Both the position numbers and the translations under genes were made by a program. A model generated the notes under the pieces. The model had not been told where the DNA came from and did not search any database. It saw only the letters and a program-made list of their open reading frames with translations. 64,000 bases of DNA, from the NCBI RefSeq assembly GCF_002443255.2, contig NW_019211457.1, positions 29,970,610-30,034,609 on the forward strand, given 5' to 3'. This document shows positions 26,224 through 35,927 of this stretch, piece by piece. Position 1 is the stretch's first letter; each line of letters starts with the position of its first letter. Source of the DNA: Varroa destructor (taxonomy: Eukaryota; Arthropoda; Arachnida; Mesostigmata; Varroidae).

Positions 26224-27609
26224 ATATAAGGCCAAATTCTGTGTATATTGATTTTGCGGACGATTCTATTATAATTAAACCGACCGAATGTGTACATTCT
26301 AAGGTGCCCCCAATAAGATGCTAAAAAATCGACAATTTTATATAATATTCAGCGAAAAAAATTAATAGAAAAATCTTTAAGCGTAATTAATAGCCATTCT
26401 TAAACGCTTCGCGTCCGATGGTACTAAACTTTAAGTTACACGAATCGTCCATTGCAAATAATTGAGACTAACCTGATAGGAGTGAAAAGAAATAGCCCTG
26501 ACATAGAAAAAAAAACAAATCTAATAATACGATCGTACTTTTCATTTTTATATATAACTTATAGAGTCATTCTACTACTTATTGCGCTGCTGAAACGTCC
26601 CTCCCCGTGGTAAGGAGATTCTAGCTTCCGCTGTGTGAAAACTAATGTGGCTTTTTAAATAGAGAATTTGATTTTTCAACTATTTAAATTAAGAAATGCA
26701 TAAATAATAGGGACTAGTGTGAAAACTACAAAGCCTGTGGGCTATCATATCGCACGCTGAAGTGGTTAAAAACAAACTGAGATTGAATGCAAAACGATAA
26801 ACGAACTAAGTTCTATGTTGTGTACAAAAAATTAAAAATGGCTGAAGAAAATATAAAGGGTTGGGTACAAAGTATATATAAAAATATGCGGTTAACATAC
26901 GCACGCAAATCCAAAACCAAAGCTAAATGTACTTCAGACATGTCAGTTTTTTTTATTAGTCATGTTTTTAAATTTGGTTAGGTCATATTTTACGTTTGTT
27001 ATTGTTATTTATTAGAAAACTGTGTGATCTCCATCTACTCGTTCGTTCTTCTTCGAAAAGTAATCACTATAAGTTCTCTATTTCGTTCGTACAACTTCGG
27101 TCGGGAATCACAAAATTTAGCTATCTCTGTATGCTCTTTTTAAGTAATCCACAGGTCGTATAGGAGTTGCCTTGCGGCCGATATATTGAGCCTACGACAG
27201 ACGTAAACATTCTCCCTTACCCACAACGCGTAGGAAAGGGCCGACAAGCAAGAGAGCTGTGATCGCCATAGAAGGTTCACTAGAACTACAATTGCCTACT
27301 TGCGCTATAAGCAGGAGCAGCGACAATACATCCATTATAGTATATTCTACTCGTTCCAACAACCCTGCATAGAAATTTGATCGACATGTGCTATTTGATT
27401 GTGAAGAGTCCACCTATCTGTTCGTTAATGAAGCACCTGTTGAGTTTTCTGCTAGATATCACTCGAAACACGAAGATAATCAAGACAACCTTGCAAATTT
27501 CAGTGCTGCGTTCGATTCTAAATACATTAGTTCGCTTCAAATTCATAACAGGCAAAACAGGGTATGTGCCTACACAAATGTCTGTTTCCAGTTTGGTAGA
27601 CGGAGTTAG
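26224..27609. other. Non-coding stretch upstream of the TMX-like gene
   Basis: AT-rich to about 27000, then mixed composition. A weak candidate exon at 27373-27609 is described in the findings. Otherwise nothing is recognisable. Confidence 0.5.
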
Positions 27610-28003
27610 TAGGTGCTAGCAAGGCGCCGCGAGCCCGATCAGAACTGCTTCTTTCTATTTATCGACGAGACTTCTGTCAAAGTAACTCGCACAGTCTGAC
27701 CAGCTGTTTACGTTTAGCTCGGCCGTCCAGCCCGCCTTTCGCGCAAAGGGTGAAGCTCATCGACGTTAGACGTCGGCCAGCAATCTGCAGTGTTGTGTTA
27801 CAGCTGGGGCCCCGACGGTGGCGTCGCCAGCTGTTGGAGGCGCAGGTTGTTTCGGCAAATCCGGTATCTTACATCTCTCCAGTTTGTGACAAATATTAAT
27901 ATCAAACTGGTATTATTTCGTAACATAGATTAGATCGAGAGACAGCTGTAGACACCGAGTATTTCAAGCCTGATTCATAGAGTTCAAATCGGTGGCTGAC
28001 ACG
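27610..28003 (+). promoter_or_regulatory. Candidate promoter and 5' untranslated region of the TMX-like gene
   Basis: Composition changes sharply here. By direct count the roughly 150 bp from about 27720 to 27870 hold some sixteen CpG dinucleotides, unlike the AT-rich DNA on either side. A near-palindrome at 27761-27775 (CGACGT-TAG-ACGTCG) places two ACGT cores three bases apart. ACGT is the core bound by many bZIP factors, including those of the ER stress response. No TATA box in a convincing position was seen. Whether a non-coding first exon is spliced within this stretch is unclear: a good acceptor-like sequence ends near 27880. The assignment rests on position and composition only. Confidence 0.4.
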
Positions 28004-28658
28004 ATGCTGAAACTCAGAAAGGAGGGGCTTCGAGTCGCAGTACTGTCAGTAATGGTAGCTGTAACTGTAGCAGGTTTTGTCCAAACCACAGATGAATTCG
28101 ATCGAGTTGTGCAAAACCAGCCGTATGCGCTAGTCGTCATCTCGAAACGTACCGGTTGCCCCTCGTGTGAACGCTACGAGAAACTATTGCAAGACAATCT
28201 CAAAGAGATGGAAGATACGTACCAGTGCTCTCTGACAATCATTCGTGATAATGCCGAAATTGAGAAGCGCTACAGGATCGACCGCGTACCCCGAGTGATG
28301 TTCTTTAGGGAAGGCATTCCCGCCATTTACCATTCTCCGGAACTTCTTCCTAGCGACCTTCTATACTGGGTACATAAGGCGCGCGACGCACGAGTCCAGA
28401 TCCTCGATGACGCAATTTTCGAGCACCTCACTCAGGCAACTACCGGAGCAACAACTGGTGACTGGTTGGTAGCATTCATCAGTGAAGAAACCCCCGCTCT
28501 TCGTGCCAAACTCGAGGGCATCCAAGCAACGTTTATGGGCTATGCAATCAGTGTTGCGATAGTCGATTATAGGAAGAATATTAATCTGAAAAAACGTTTC
28601 GGTATCCAACAGAACACGCTGCTGTTTTTCAAGAAGGGCAAGATGTACCGTTTCGTTG
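28004..28658 (+). CDS. TMX-like ER thioredoxin/PDI-family membrane protein, exon 1
   Basis: Exon 1 encodes residues 1-218 and the first base of codon 219. The start is the ATG at 28004 (A at -3). An in-frame TGA at 27971 closes the frame, and no ATG lies between. Residues 1-24 form a signal peptide with a basic N-terminus and a hydrophobic core at 9-24. Residues 25-130 form a thioredoxin fold with the CPSC active site at Cys52-Cys55 and a cis-proline at Pro96 in VPRVMFF. Residues 131-235 form a second thioredoxin-like fold that lacks CXXC and has Asn204 where the cis-proline is expected. Members of the ER TMX family catalyse thiol-disulfide exchange in the lumen, and one intact plus one inactive domain is a common PDI layout. 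The exon ends at a GTAAGT donor (G|gtaagt, phase 1). Orthology to TMX1, TMX3 or TMX4 is not assigned: CPSC is the TMX4-type motif, but two thioredoxin folds do not fit TMX4. Confidence 0.85.
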
Positions 28659-31384
28659 GTAAGTTATGTTTTATTCTGTGATATCAAATGGGTTCCAAGG
28701 AGGATGTTAGGTAAATTATATGATATAGCATATTTACGTAACTTAGCGTTATGCTGTTTGTATGCATAAAATTTTTATTTATACTTTTAAACGTCTACCT
28801 GCCGTTGTGAATAAGCAGGCTGTGTGATAGAATCAATTTGATTACCTCCTATTTTGTTTCGATAAGTCCGCACTTAATATTTCCATACAGCTTTTGTTCG
28901 ATATTGTATCTTTCTTCCGGCCACCGAAATCCAAGTTTCGACTTATTTTACCTGCATACTGATTAACAATTTGCGCATAATCATCAGCAAATGGTACCTT
29001 AAAAGGTTCCGATCTATCTGGATTACTAGCCTTATTCACTAATCACTTCATATCTTGTATATTAAATCTGAAATCATATATAATATTGAATGAACGAGAA
29101 GGGCAGGGTCATTAATGGGCCAAACATAAAAAAGCTTGACAACTCGATTTGTGTGATACTGGTTATAGTGTGGAGCATTACGTCACCCATTACAATACCG
29201 AGTAAAAACCATAGATTCTATGCCGACCACGTTACGGTCAGTTAAAACACGTCAGATAATTAAAAAGAGGGCAACGAAATGAAAGAAACCAATTTCACTT
29301 TTGTTTCCCTTTAATAGATCGACAGTACCTATTAATATTTGCGTGTGATACGTCAAATGTTGACATAAAGAGCGGTCGAACAACAGAGGCAAGCGTTCTA
29401 TTATAGTGGCGTGTTACCTAAAGTTAAGCATCTAAGGCTTTGTTGAGTCTCTTAGCCTTTCCATATCGAAATGTTTACTGATTTGGTGTAGTACACTTCC
29501 ACGATTCCCCAATGTCCTTCTTCCCTTACGGGAGGTCCCCTGTTAATTCAGTACACAATCTCAAGCCGCATGGAAGCCCCAGCCACAGATGATCACGAAT
29601 CGCCACAATAGCCGGCTGACCATGACAGACAATGAGCAGGCGTTCGGGGTTTCGTAATCGGTGTGTTTGTCAATGAGTGTGTGTTTTTGCGCCTGTAAAT
29701 CGCTGGGCGAGAAGAAAGCTGGAAGGCGAAACAGCAGAACCTCCGTATGCCATTGCCGTTTTCCGGCCTGACTGCCATAGCAAAATGATGATGACCCTTA
29801 CGCCATTGGAATGAGTAAGACAGCAGTAAAGGCCTTTAGACGCATCCGTTTACTACTGGCCTATTTGCATGGTGGTGCATAAAGAGTCACGGCTCACCGA
29901 AGAAAGGACCCTGGTGCTGCAGGACAGCTCCTATTTGTGACTTCACCAAAGGAAAATAGCGTCCCGCAAACAGCACAGGGATGCTGTGATTTCTTGTTGG
30001 CTGCTAACACACGTGTTTCTCTCGGTTACACCGTTAGGCATGAACTACGTAAAGCATCACCTCAGCGAGCGCCAATTGTGTTGGCATCACCCGCAACTGA
30101 AGTGGCAGCCTGCAAAAACGGAATATTCCAAAATGCATCTGTGACCTGAAATTAAGTTTTTTTTTTCAGAATCTGTAATGCTACTATATAGAGTATCGTT
30201 ACGGATCGAAAACCTGCACGTATATTTATGATGTATAATTTTTAGGAATGGCGCTGAGATCGAGTATAAAATTGCCATTGTGGATCATTGTACCTTTTAC
30301 GGCGTTCCTTACATGGCCTTAACGAAGTCGCTCCGAATTGGCCGAAGTCATCTCAGTACTATTAAGTAATATTGTAGAAACAACGAGTGCAGTAGCTACG
30401 TGCTAAACATAAATAAGTTCGAGTAATTTCTACACACGCAAACTTAGACCCATTTCATAGCGTTCGAAAACTGCGTTTCAGTTTATCGTCCATTTGCTTG
30501 TTGCTACGACCTTTTCGTTAAATTCTCTACTTGGTTATCGATCCGGTCATAGTTACAGACTAGCTTAAATCAATCAAGAGTAAACAAATGAACTTCCAAG
30601 TAAAGCTTTTTTATAGCAGTCGTAGGGGGTGCTGATTCTTCAACTGGAACTCTTTTTGTTTCGTCTTTGTCGTCCCGTTCGCTGTCCATGTTAAATCCTT
30701 TTCGATAAATCGTGGATAGTTTGTTCTACGTACCCGTTCGGTTCACGGACTCGGAAGCGGGCTAAGCTGCTAGTAATATACATGCAAGGTTCGACGAAGA
30801 CCATTCTCTTCGTTTTATGTAGGCTGTGGATAGAAAAAGCATTTCCACTGGAAGAAACCGATTACGATAAAGCAGCATTGAACGTAAAGGATGCAAAATT
30901 AGGCCTAGGCTTTTTTTTTTCAGTTTCTTGAAAGTACACAGGTAAAAGGGAATTTCGCATAGCCAGCGAGCTCCAACTCCAATGCTACGTGAGCCCTATT
31001 TGGTCAATTGTTGCAGTTGTTTTCCGCAGCCACGATACTCCTTAAAGTAACAATATTCACTATACCCGCCTGTATTCTATGGTGTGTTAAATTTGAAACC
31101 AACCATACTAACTCATATATTATAGCTATTATATTTAGTTAGCTACAATGGAAAAACATTTATTAGAAAAGTTCGATAATTAAGTACCTCTAAGGAACTG
31201 TACTGCAGATCAGATGTGCAGAGAATCGTATGTCGAAATTCGGTGTCGCTATAGATTAGCATTAATGACGAATTTATGAGATCAGCTAAAGTCATTTACC
31301 TTTCGAAAAATGTACAGCGATATAATATGAAACCCTGAGGACTGAAGAAGTGCATCCCTGTAGTAAATTATATAGATTCAATGC

Positions 31385-31419
<35 letters not shown>

Positions 31420-31475
31420 TCTTTTTAACACTGCTAGACCTATGTTATAAATGCGCTGTGTCACTGAATTCACAG
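28659..31475 (+). other. Intron 1 of the TMX-like gene
   Basis: The 2,817-bp intron runs from the GTAAGT donor at 28659 to an AG acceptor at 31474-31475 (TTCACAG). It is AT-rich for most of its length. A perfect TA microsatellite ends at 31417, directly before a branch-point and pyrimidine-like stretch (CTTTTTAAC, 31421-31429), so the repeat sits 58 bp upstream of exon 2. An 18-nt stretch at 30924-30941 has the layout of a micro-exon (see findings). No other coding sequence was recognised inside. Confidence 0.8.
31388..31417. repeat. Dinucleotide microsatellite (TA)15
   Basis: Thirty bases of uninterrupted TA are visible near the 3' end of the intron, 58 bp before exon 2. Length is likely to vary between individuals. 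Confidence 0.95.
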
Positions 31476-31747
31476 GAACGAAATGGGAGACTAAAGCGCT
31501 CATCGATTTTGTCGCTCAAACGTATCGTCACGTCAAGGAGGAGCCAATTCCGCTCGAGAGTTCAACTTTTGATTATATACTTGACGCTAGTGTACGCCTC
31601 ATCCGTGACAGCATCCAGCCGCTGGCGCAGCAGTATTTACGAGATGTACACTGGTATCCAGTAGCGTTCGCTGGCGCCGTCATCGTGATTTTCCGAAGCT
31701 GCTCTTGCTTTAGGCGGGATGCTAAAACCAAACAGAAAAAGCAGTGA
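31476..31747 (+). CDS. TMX-like ER thioredoxin/PDI-family membrane protein, terminal exon 2
   Basis: Exon 2 completes codon 219 (G+GA, Gly) and runs to the TGA at 31745-31747, giving a 308-residue protein in total. Residues 220-240 supply the last helix of the second thioredoxin-like fold. Residues 241-276 are a charged linker with predicted helix. Residues 278-297 are hydrophobic and serve as the single membrane segment, although the uninterrupted apolar core (278-291) is short and is followed by Arg292 and two cysteines. The tail is basic and ends in KQKKQ, which fits the KxKxx dilysine signal for COPI-mediated return to the ER. The topology would be lumenal thioredoxin domains with a short cytosolic tail. 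The join is supported by consensus splice sites, a matching phase and continuity of the fold across the junction. Confidence 0.82.
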
Positions 31748-31960
31748 AAATTACGTAATGAGAAGGCGCGCTACATCGATTGATAAGGACCAAATTTTAA
31801 AACTGTTTGGATGAGAGTGTCCTGTAGGGCAAAATGGGACACGACACACTGAAGGTTGATTTGACAGTGGGTTGATAGAAGTGGTGGCGGCAAAGACGAG
31901 ATGAGCACAACGAACTTATAATAGAACTATCGAATAAATCATGACCAGCGAAGAACGGTT
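31748..31960 (+). terminator. 3' untranslated region and polyadenylation signal of the two-exon transcript
   Basis: The canonical AATAAA hexamer at 31933-31938 lies about 185 bp after the stop codon. Cleavage would be expected some 10-30 bases later. The end coordinate given is approximate. Confidence 0.55.
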
Positions 31961-32065
31961 AAAATGTTTATGTGATGGCGGAAAACGTTGTTCGTCAGTA
32001 AGAAAGACCGACAAAAAGACCTGACGACTTACATAAATTTCCATTGAGGATTCTAGGCAGGTTTT

Positions 32066-32077
32066 TATATATATATA

Positions 32078-32116
<39 letters not shown>
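32066..32116. repeat. Interrupted TA microsatellite
   Basis: Fifty-one bases of TA alternation carry a single C at 32079. It lies about 320 bp downstream of the exon 2 stop codon, so exon 2 is bracketed by two TA arrays. An opposite-strand open frame here merely translates the repeat into Ile-Tyr. Confidence 0.95.
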
Positions 32117-32119
<3 letters not shown>

Positions 32120-34805
32120 AAGTGGAGCCAATGGAAGAACGGTGATAAGAAATGATCAAGGCAGAATGGCGTTAATAAAAAAAACAAGGTTGAAAAATAC
32201 TGGTGTCATGGCCGAATAATCTCGAGATTTCAGCGAACGCAAAACAGAGAAAATAGCGAAAAGAGAAGGGATCAACGACAGCGTCTTGTAACAATTTTTT
32301 ACAAAAAAAAACATAAGGCAATAGCAGAGGTAAGGACCATTGCCGCAAATTCTGATAAGTTTGCTATGAGCGTACTTGAAATAGCTATTTTTGACATTTC
32401 TGATAAGTTCACAGTGTTCATTTAATGGAAGAAAGGTGGAGTTCTAGCACCAGCCTTTTTTTCTTTAACTTAAAACTTAAAAATAAGGTTAACATTAGCT
32501 AAGCGTTTAACTGTTGTCATCATTTATCAGAGAGAAAGACTGCATTATCGAATTATGAATTGTTTACAATTACACGCTAAACCGTAAGCTGTATTTCAAA
32601 AACGTATACTTCACTACCTGAATGACCGAAGCTCTTGCGTCCGATTTTATATGCTGCCCTGTTTTAATAGAGCGAAAGTTGCTTTTCTTCTAATTTACAG
32701 AACTTGCGTACTACATCTCGTGTCTCACATCGACAACTGCGTTATCGTCTCGATAATGAGATATTTAGCTATACACTATTGATTGTATCGGATTTGTTCT
32801 CGCTAAAACGTGATTTAGCTTTTTAACCACAAATGCAAGTTTTTTTAGTGAGATAGCTTTCTTTGTTAATAAACAATTAAATCAACTTCTGCTTTGGTTC
32901 CCTAAGTTAATTCAACTCTTTTTAACTTGAAATTCATCTGTATCATCGAGTTTATTGGCTTAAAAGAAACGTATTCACACTCATTACTCCCTAACGTAAT
33001 AACGTTGCAGAAGGTTTAAGACTTCAACTATATAGATATATGTTCGACGTGTTAGATAAACTTTAGGACCTCAATTTAACATTTTTTTTTTGAACACTTT
33101 TAATTTACCAATTACTATTACATTTAACTTACGCCATGTTTACGTTATTTTGGGTTGTTTCGTGAAGCAATATTATAGAGAATGCATCTTTCTTGTGTCT
33201 GCGTTCACCTGAAGGATTGATAAGTGCGAATGCCCGACTAGTCGCTATTAGCCGGTAGTCCCCTAAACAACAATTAATCCACATAATAAAGTAACCTTTC
33301 TTAAAAATTGTAGTCTAGTATTCTTTATGTACTTTCCTGTAGGCATGTTCTGACTCGGTCTTTTTTTCGCCATTTTGCTCGAGTTGGCTAAAAAAGTAGC
33401 TGTATTTTTTCCGGATCTGCACGGATAGAATCGGGCGAAGTCGCCAGCGCTTTGTTGACTGACAGTTTAACAGCGGTACGAATTAGCACGCCTCGATTAA
33501 ACATTTTGCCCATCAATCTCCTTGTTGTTGCCAGCTTTTTTTTGTGGCTTTTTACGCTTTCTTTCTACCGGCGCATCTTCTCTACCGCCGACGGTAGCGG
33601 CGCCACTAGATGACGCCTCAGCAAAAGCCAGCACTGAAACGGAGCTGCGGTTCTTGTGTTTTTTTTAGTCTACTTCATGAGGAACATTAAGCGGTCATTG
33701 ACTCAATCATTCCTTTCGTTCTCCGCCATTGGCTCGTGTTAGATTGCTGGCTATGGAAAGGTGAGGGGTAAGCTCGGGATAGGCAGGCCTTCGGTAGCCA
33801 TTGACGACCTGTGTTGTTGCATCGTAGACTTAACGGTGTCACATGTGTTGGCCATTGATAGGAGCTATAGCTAGGGAAGATCGTTTCGTAGTGACTTAGC
33901 TTTCTTGGTCTTCCTCGTTACGTGAAGCCACTGGAACAAAATCTAGCGACTGTAGTGAACGCTGCGCCGATTTTTGTGTCTTCACTGTTTGAAGCTCCGT
34001 TGTGACATCTCAAATTTGTGGATGTTACCGTTCTGCATCAGGTTCGACCAGACGTGGTATATTCGCAATCTAATAGCAACTGGCTTATTTTTTAACTTAT
34101 CTAGATTTTGTGTTGATGAGAGTAGTATACTTTTACGGCTTGTTTTTGACCGAGTAGAAACATTTTGGCGATGCCCTGTTTTGCTACGTCCTGAAAACGG
34201 CTCTAACCCATGTGTTGGTCACAACCTTGTTTTGCCGGCAGCCCAGAAAAACTATATACGAGTGTGATCTTGCTGTTATCCATTTAAATCAATCTATCAT
34301 TAAATACGTGTGTGTACTTCCGCGCTATCTGGTTAACGGCAAGTAACGATGAATATGGCTATTGAACGAAGTCATCCCGTGCTCAAAGCTGACATAGTAC
34401 TGATCGTTTCTTGTGTCTATCACGCGGCAACGATTTGTGTGTGACAATTGGTATGCTTTTGGAAATTGAATCAAAATTTCGCAGACGTATTTTGGTTTAA
34501 TGTAGTGATAACGTGGTTGCCTATTACATTTAGGCCTGTGATGCCCTATATCTCAAACCAGGCGTAGACGTATCGATTTGCAAGTTGTATAGATGTACTA
34601 TTTTATACTTGTATACTAAGCAGGAATGATAGACAGGTTGGCAACCAGTTTTTTAATGTTTTCGTAGTATCTGGTGTATTCTTCAATGGTGAAGATAGAT
34701 ATGGTGTTTTTGGGGTCGTCCCAAAAAGGGCGCTCCTGCTCAAAAGATGCATAATATTAAATGTTTTTTCGTGTAAATCGGTATCAGGTGATTTAGAGCG
34801 TTCAG
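32117..34805. other. Non-coding stretch between the two membrane-tail exons
   Basis: Mostly AT-rich, with a short GC-richer segment at about 33430-33640 that contains a CTACCG/CGGTAG hairpin (ACCGCCGACGGT core). This segment could be the promoter of an independent small gene at 34842, or simply intron if 34842-35018 is an alternative last exon. A donor-like AAAG|gtgagg lies near 33760. No third thioredoxin-related exon was found. Confidence 0.5.
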
Positions 34806-34841
34806 TATCCAGTTATCCCGGATGAACATTTTCTAGTCGCA

Positions 34842-35018
34842 ATGGACGCTCAGTGGATCCACAAGCAGTATGCTCAGCTGGTACAGCTGATCAAGGAAAC
34901 ACCTGTTCTGCAGACGTTGGTCATTGGATCCGTGGTTTTCGCCCTTGTGCTAATGTTTATCTGTGGAATATTTCACACTGGACCGAAAAATCCGAGAGCG
35001 GCGAAGAAAAACACTTGA
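34842..35018 (+). CDS. Short ER-type membrane protein (58 residues) or alternative last exon of the TMX-like gene
   Basis: The ATG at 34842 has G at both -3 and +4 and opens a 58-codon frame ending in TGA at 35016-35018. Residues 1-20 form a likely amphipathic helix, 26-44 a strongly hydrophobic membrane segment, and the basic tail ends in KKNT, an exact KKxx dilysine ER-retrieval motif. Upstream in frame, translation is open back to a TAG near 34794, and acceptor-like AGs precede 34806, 34813 and 34837. The last two give the phase required by the exon 1 donor at 28658. Residues 11-22 (AQLVQLIKETPV) resemble residues 232-243 of the two-exon protein (AQTYRHVKEEPI). I cannot match it to a named small-protein family. 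Either a standalone single-pass protein or an alternative tail is possible. Confidence 0.55.
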   Translation: MDAQWIHKQYAQLVQLIKETPVLQTLVIGSVVFALVLMFICGIFHTGPKNPRAAKKNT

Positions 35019-35320
35019 ATTAGAAATTCGACAATATATTTTCAATAACTATGGAAGGACGAAGTTTATTGAAAAGCTGACCAGTTATTATAGATATTAT
35101 GGCCTGCGCATATATCCCTAATTTAATGTCTATAAAGTGCGCTTTGTTGCTGATAAAGCTTGGATGAAATAAGGCATATATTATTATTATTAGATATGAA
35201 AGACGATCCAATCCAACGATTCATTACGAAAGGAGATCGCAAAGATTTACATCCCTTATGCATATTTCGTACATAGGCTATGACATAAATAAATGTGCAG
35301 ACGCAATAGTGGACTTGATC
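35019..35320 (+). terminator. 3' untranslated region with polyadenylation signal for the 34842 frame
   Basis: An AATAAA hexamer lies at 35288-35293, about 270 bp after the stop codon. Another AATAAA-like site lies near 35696. The presence of a signal at a sensible distance supports a real 3' terminal exon ending at 35018. The end coordinate is approximate. Confidence 0.4.
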
Positions 35321-35888
35321 AGAGCGCTGGACAATTGGCGTTTCCTTTTTTGTACGTTTTTAATGAGACTGTTCATTTAGTTATTCTACGTGCGTAACAA
35401 CAAACACATTTGGTTAATATGGGTGACAGTAACAATTATATTGTATTTCACTGAACCATTCTCGATTTTTTTAACGACTTTAACTAATTAAAAAGATACG
35501 TTGTAATCCTAGTTTAATCGTAACGATTCACCTATTCTTGTGCACGATATCTGTAAAGCTGATCCAATGAATTGCACTTATGCCTAGGTAGCACAAACTA
35601 GTATAAACAAGCCGATAATTACGCTCCGTCTTCTCTCTACAGATGTGATTTGGATGACAAATTGTCGGATTCCCCTTCCGCCAGTAGACCTCCTAAATAA
35701 ACACGGTTGTATTCATTATTGAATGGTCCAAAAATTTGGCACTGGTTGTTGGAGAATGTACATGCAAGATTTGCTTTGAAAAATTAAGTCAGTTCTTGTT
35801 ATGCCATACACAGAGTACTCGTCCAGATGTAGTGATTTTACATCTTTTATATCCGTGTGGCTTTAACGTTCTTTGGATAGAAAGCTAC

Positions 35889-35893
<5 letters not shown>
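35321..35893. other. Non-coding stretch
   Basis: AT-rich DNA without recognisable genes. An AATAAA motif near 35696 might be a second polyadenylation site for the exon ending at 35018. Confidence 0.5.

Positions 35894-35924
<31 letters not shown>
35894..35924. repeat. Dinucleotide microsatellite (AG)15
   Basis: Thirty-one bases of uninterrupted AG are directly visible, in DNA with no recognised gene. Confidence 0.95.

Positions 35925-35927
<3 letters not shown>

Noticed and set aside
27992..28003. GTG at 27992 as the start of the TMX-like protein, adding four residues (reading VADT) before the ATG
   Set aside because: Animal genes very rarely start at GTG. The ATG at 28004 is the first in-frame ATG after the TGA at 27971 and leads straight into a signal peptide.
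28659..28681. Read-through of exon 1 to a stop in the intron (ending KLCFIL)
   Set aside because: The GTAAGT donor at 28659 is consensus, and exon 2 continues the thioredoxin-like fold in phase to a membrane segment and a retrieval motif. Read-through would cut the domain short.
31916..32131. Minus-strand frame with alternating Ile-Tyr
   Set aside because: It is a translation of the TA microsatellite.
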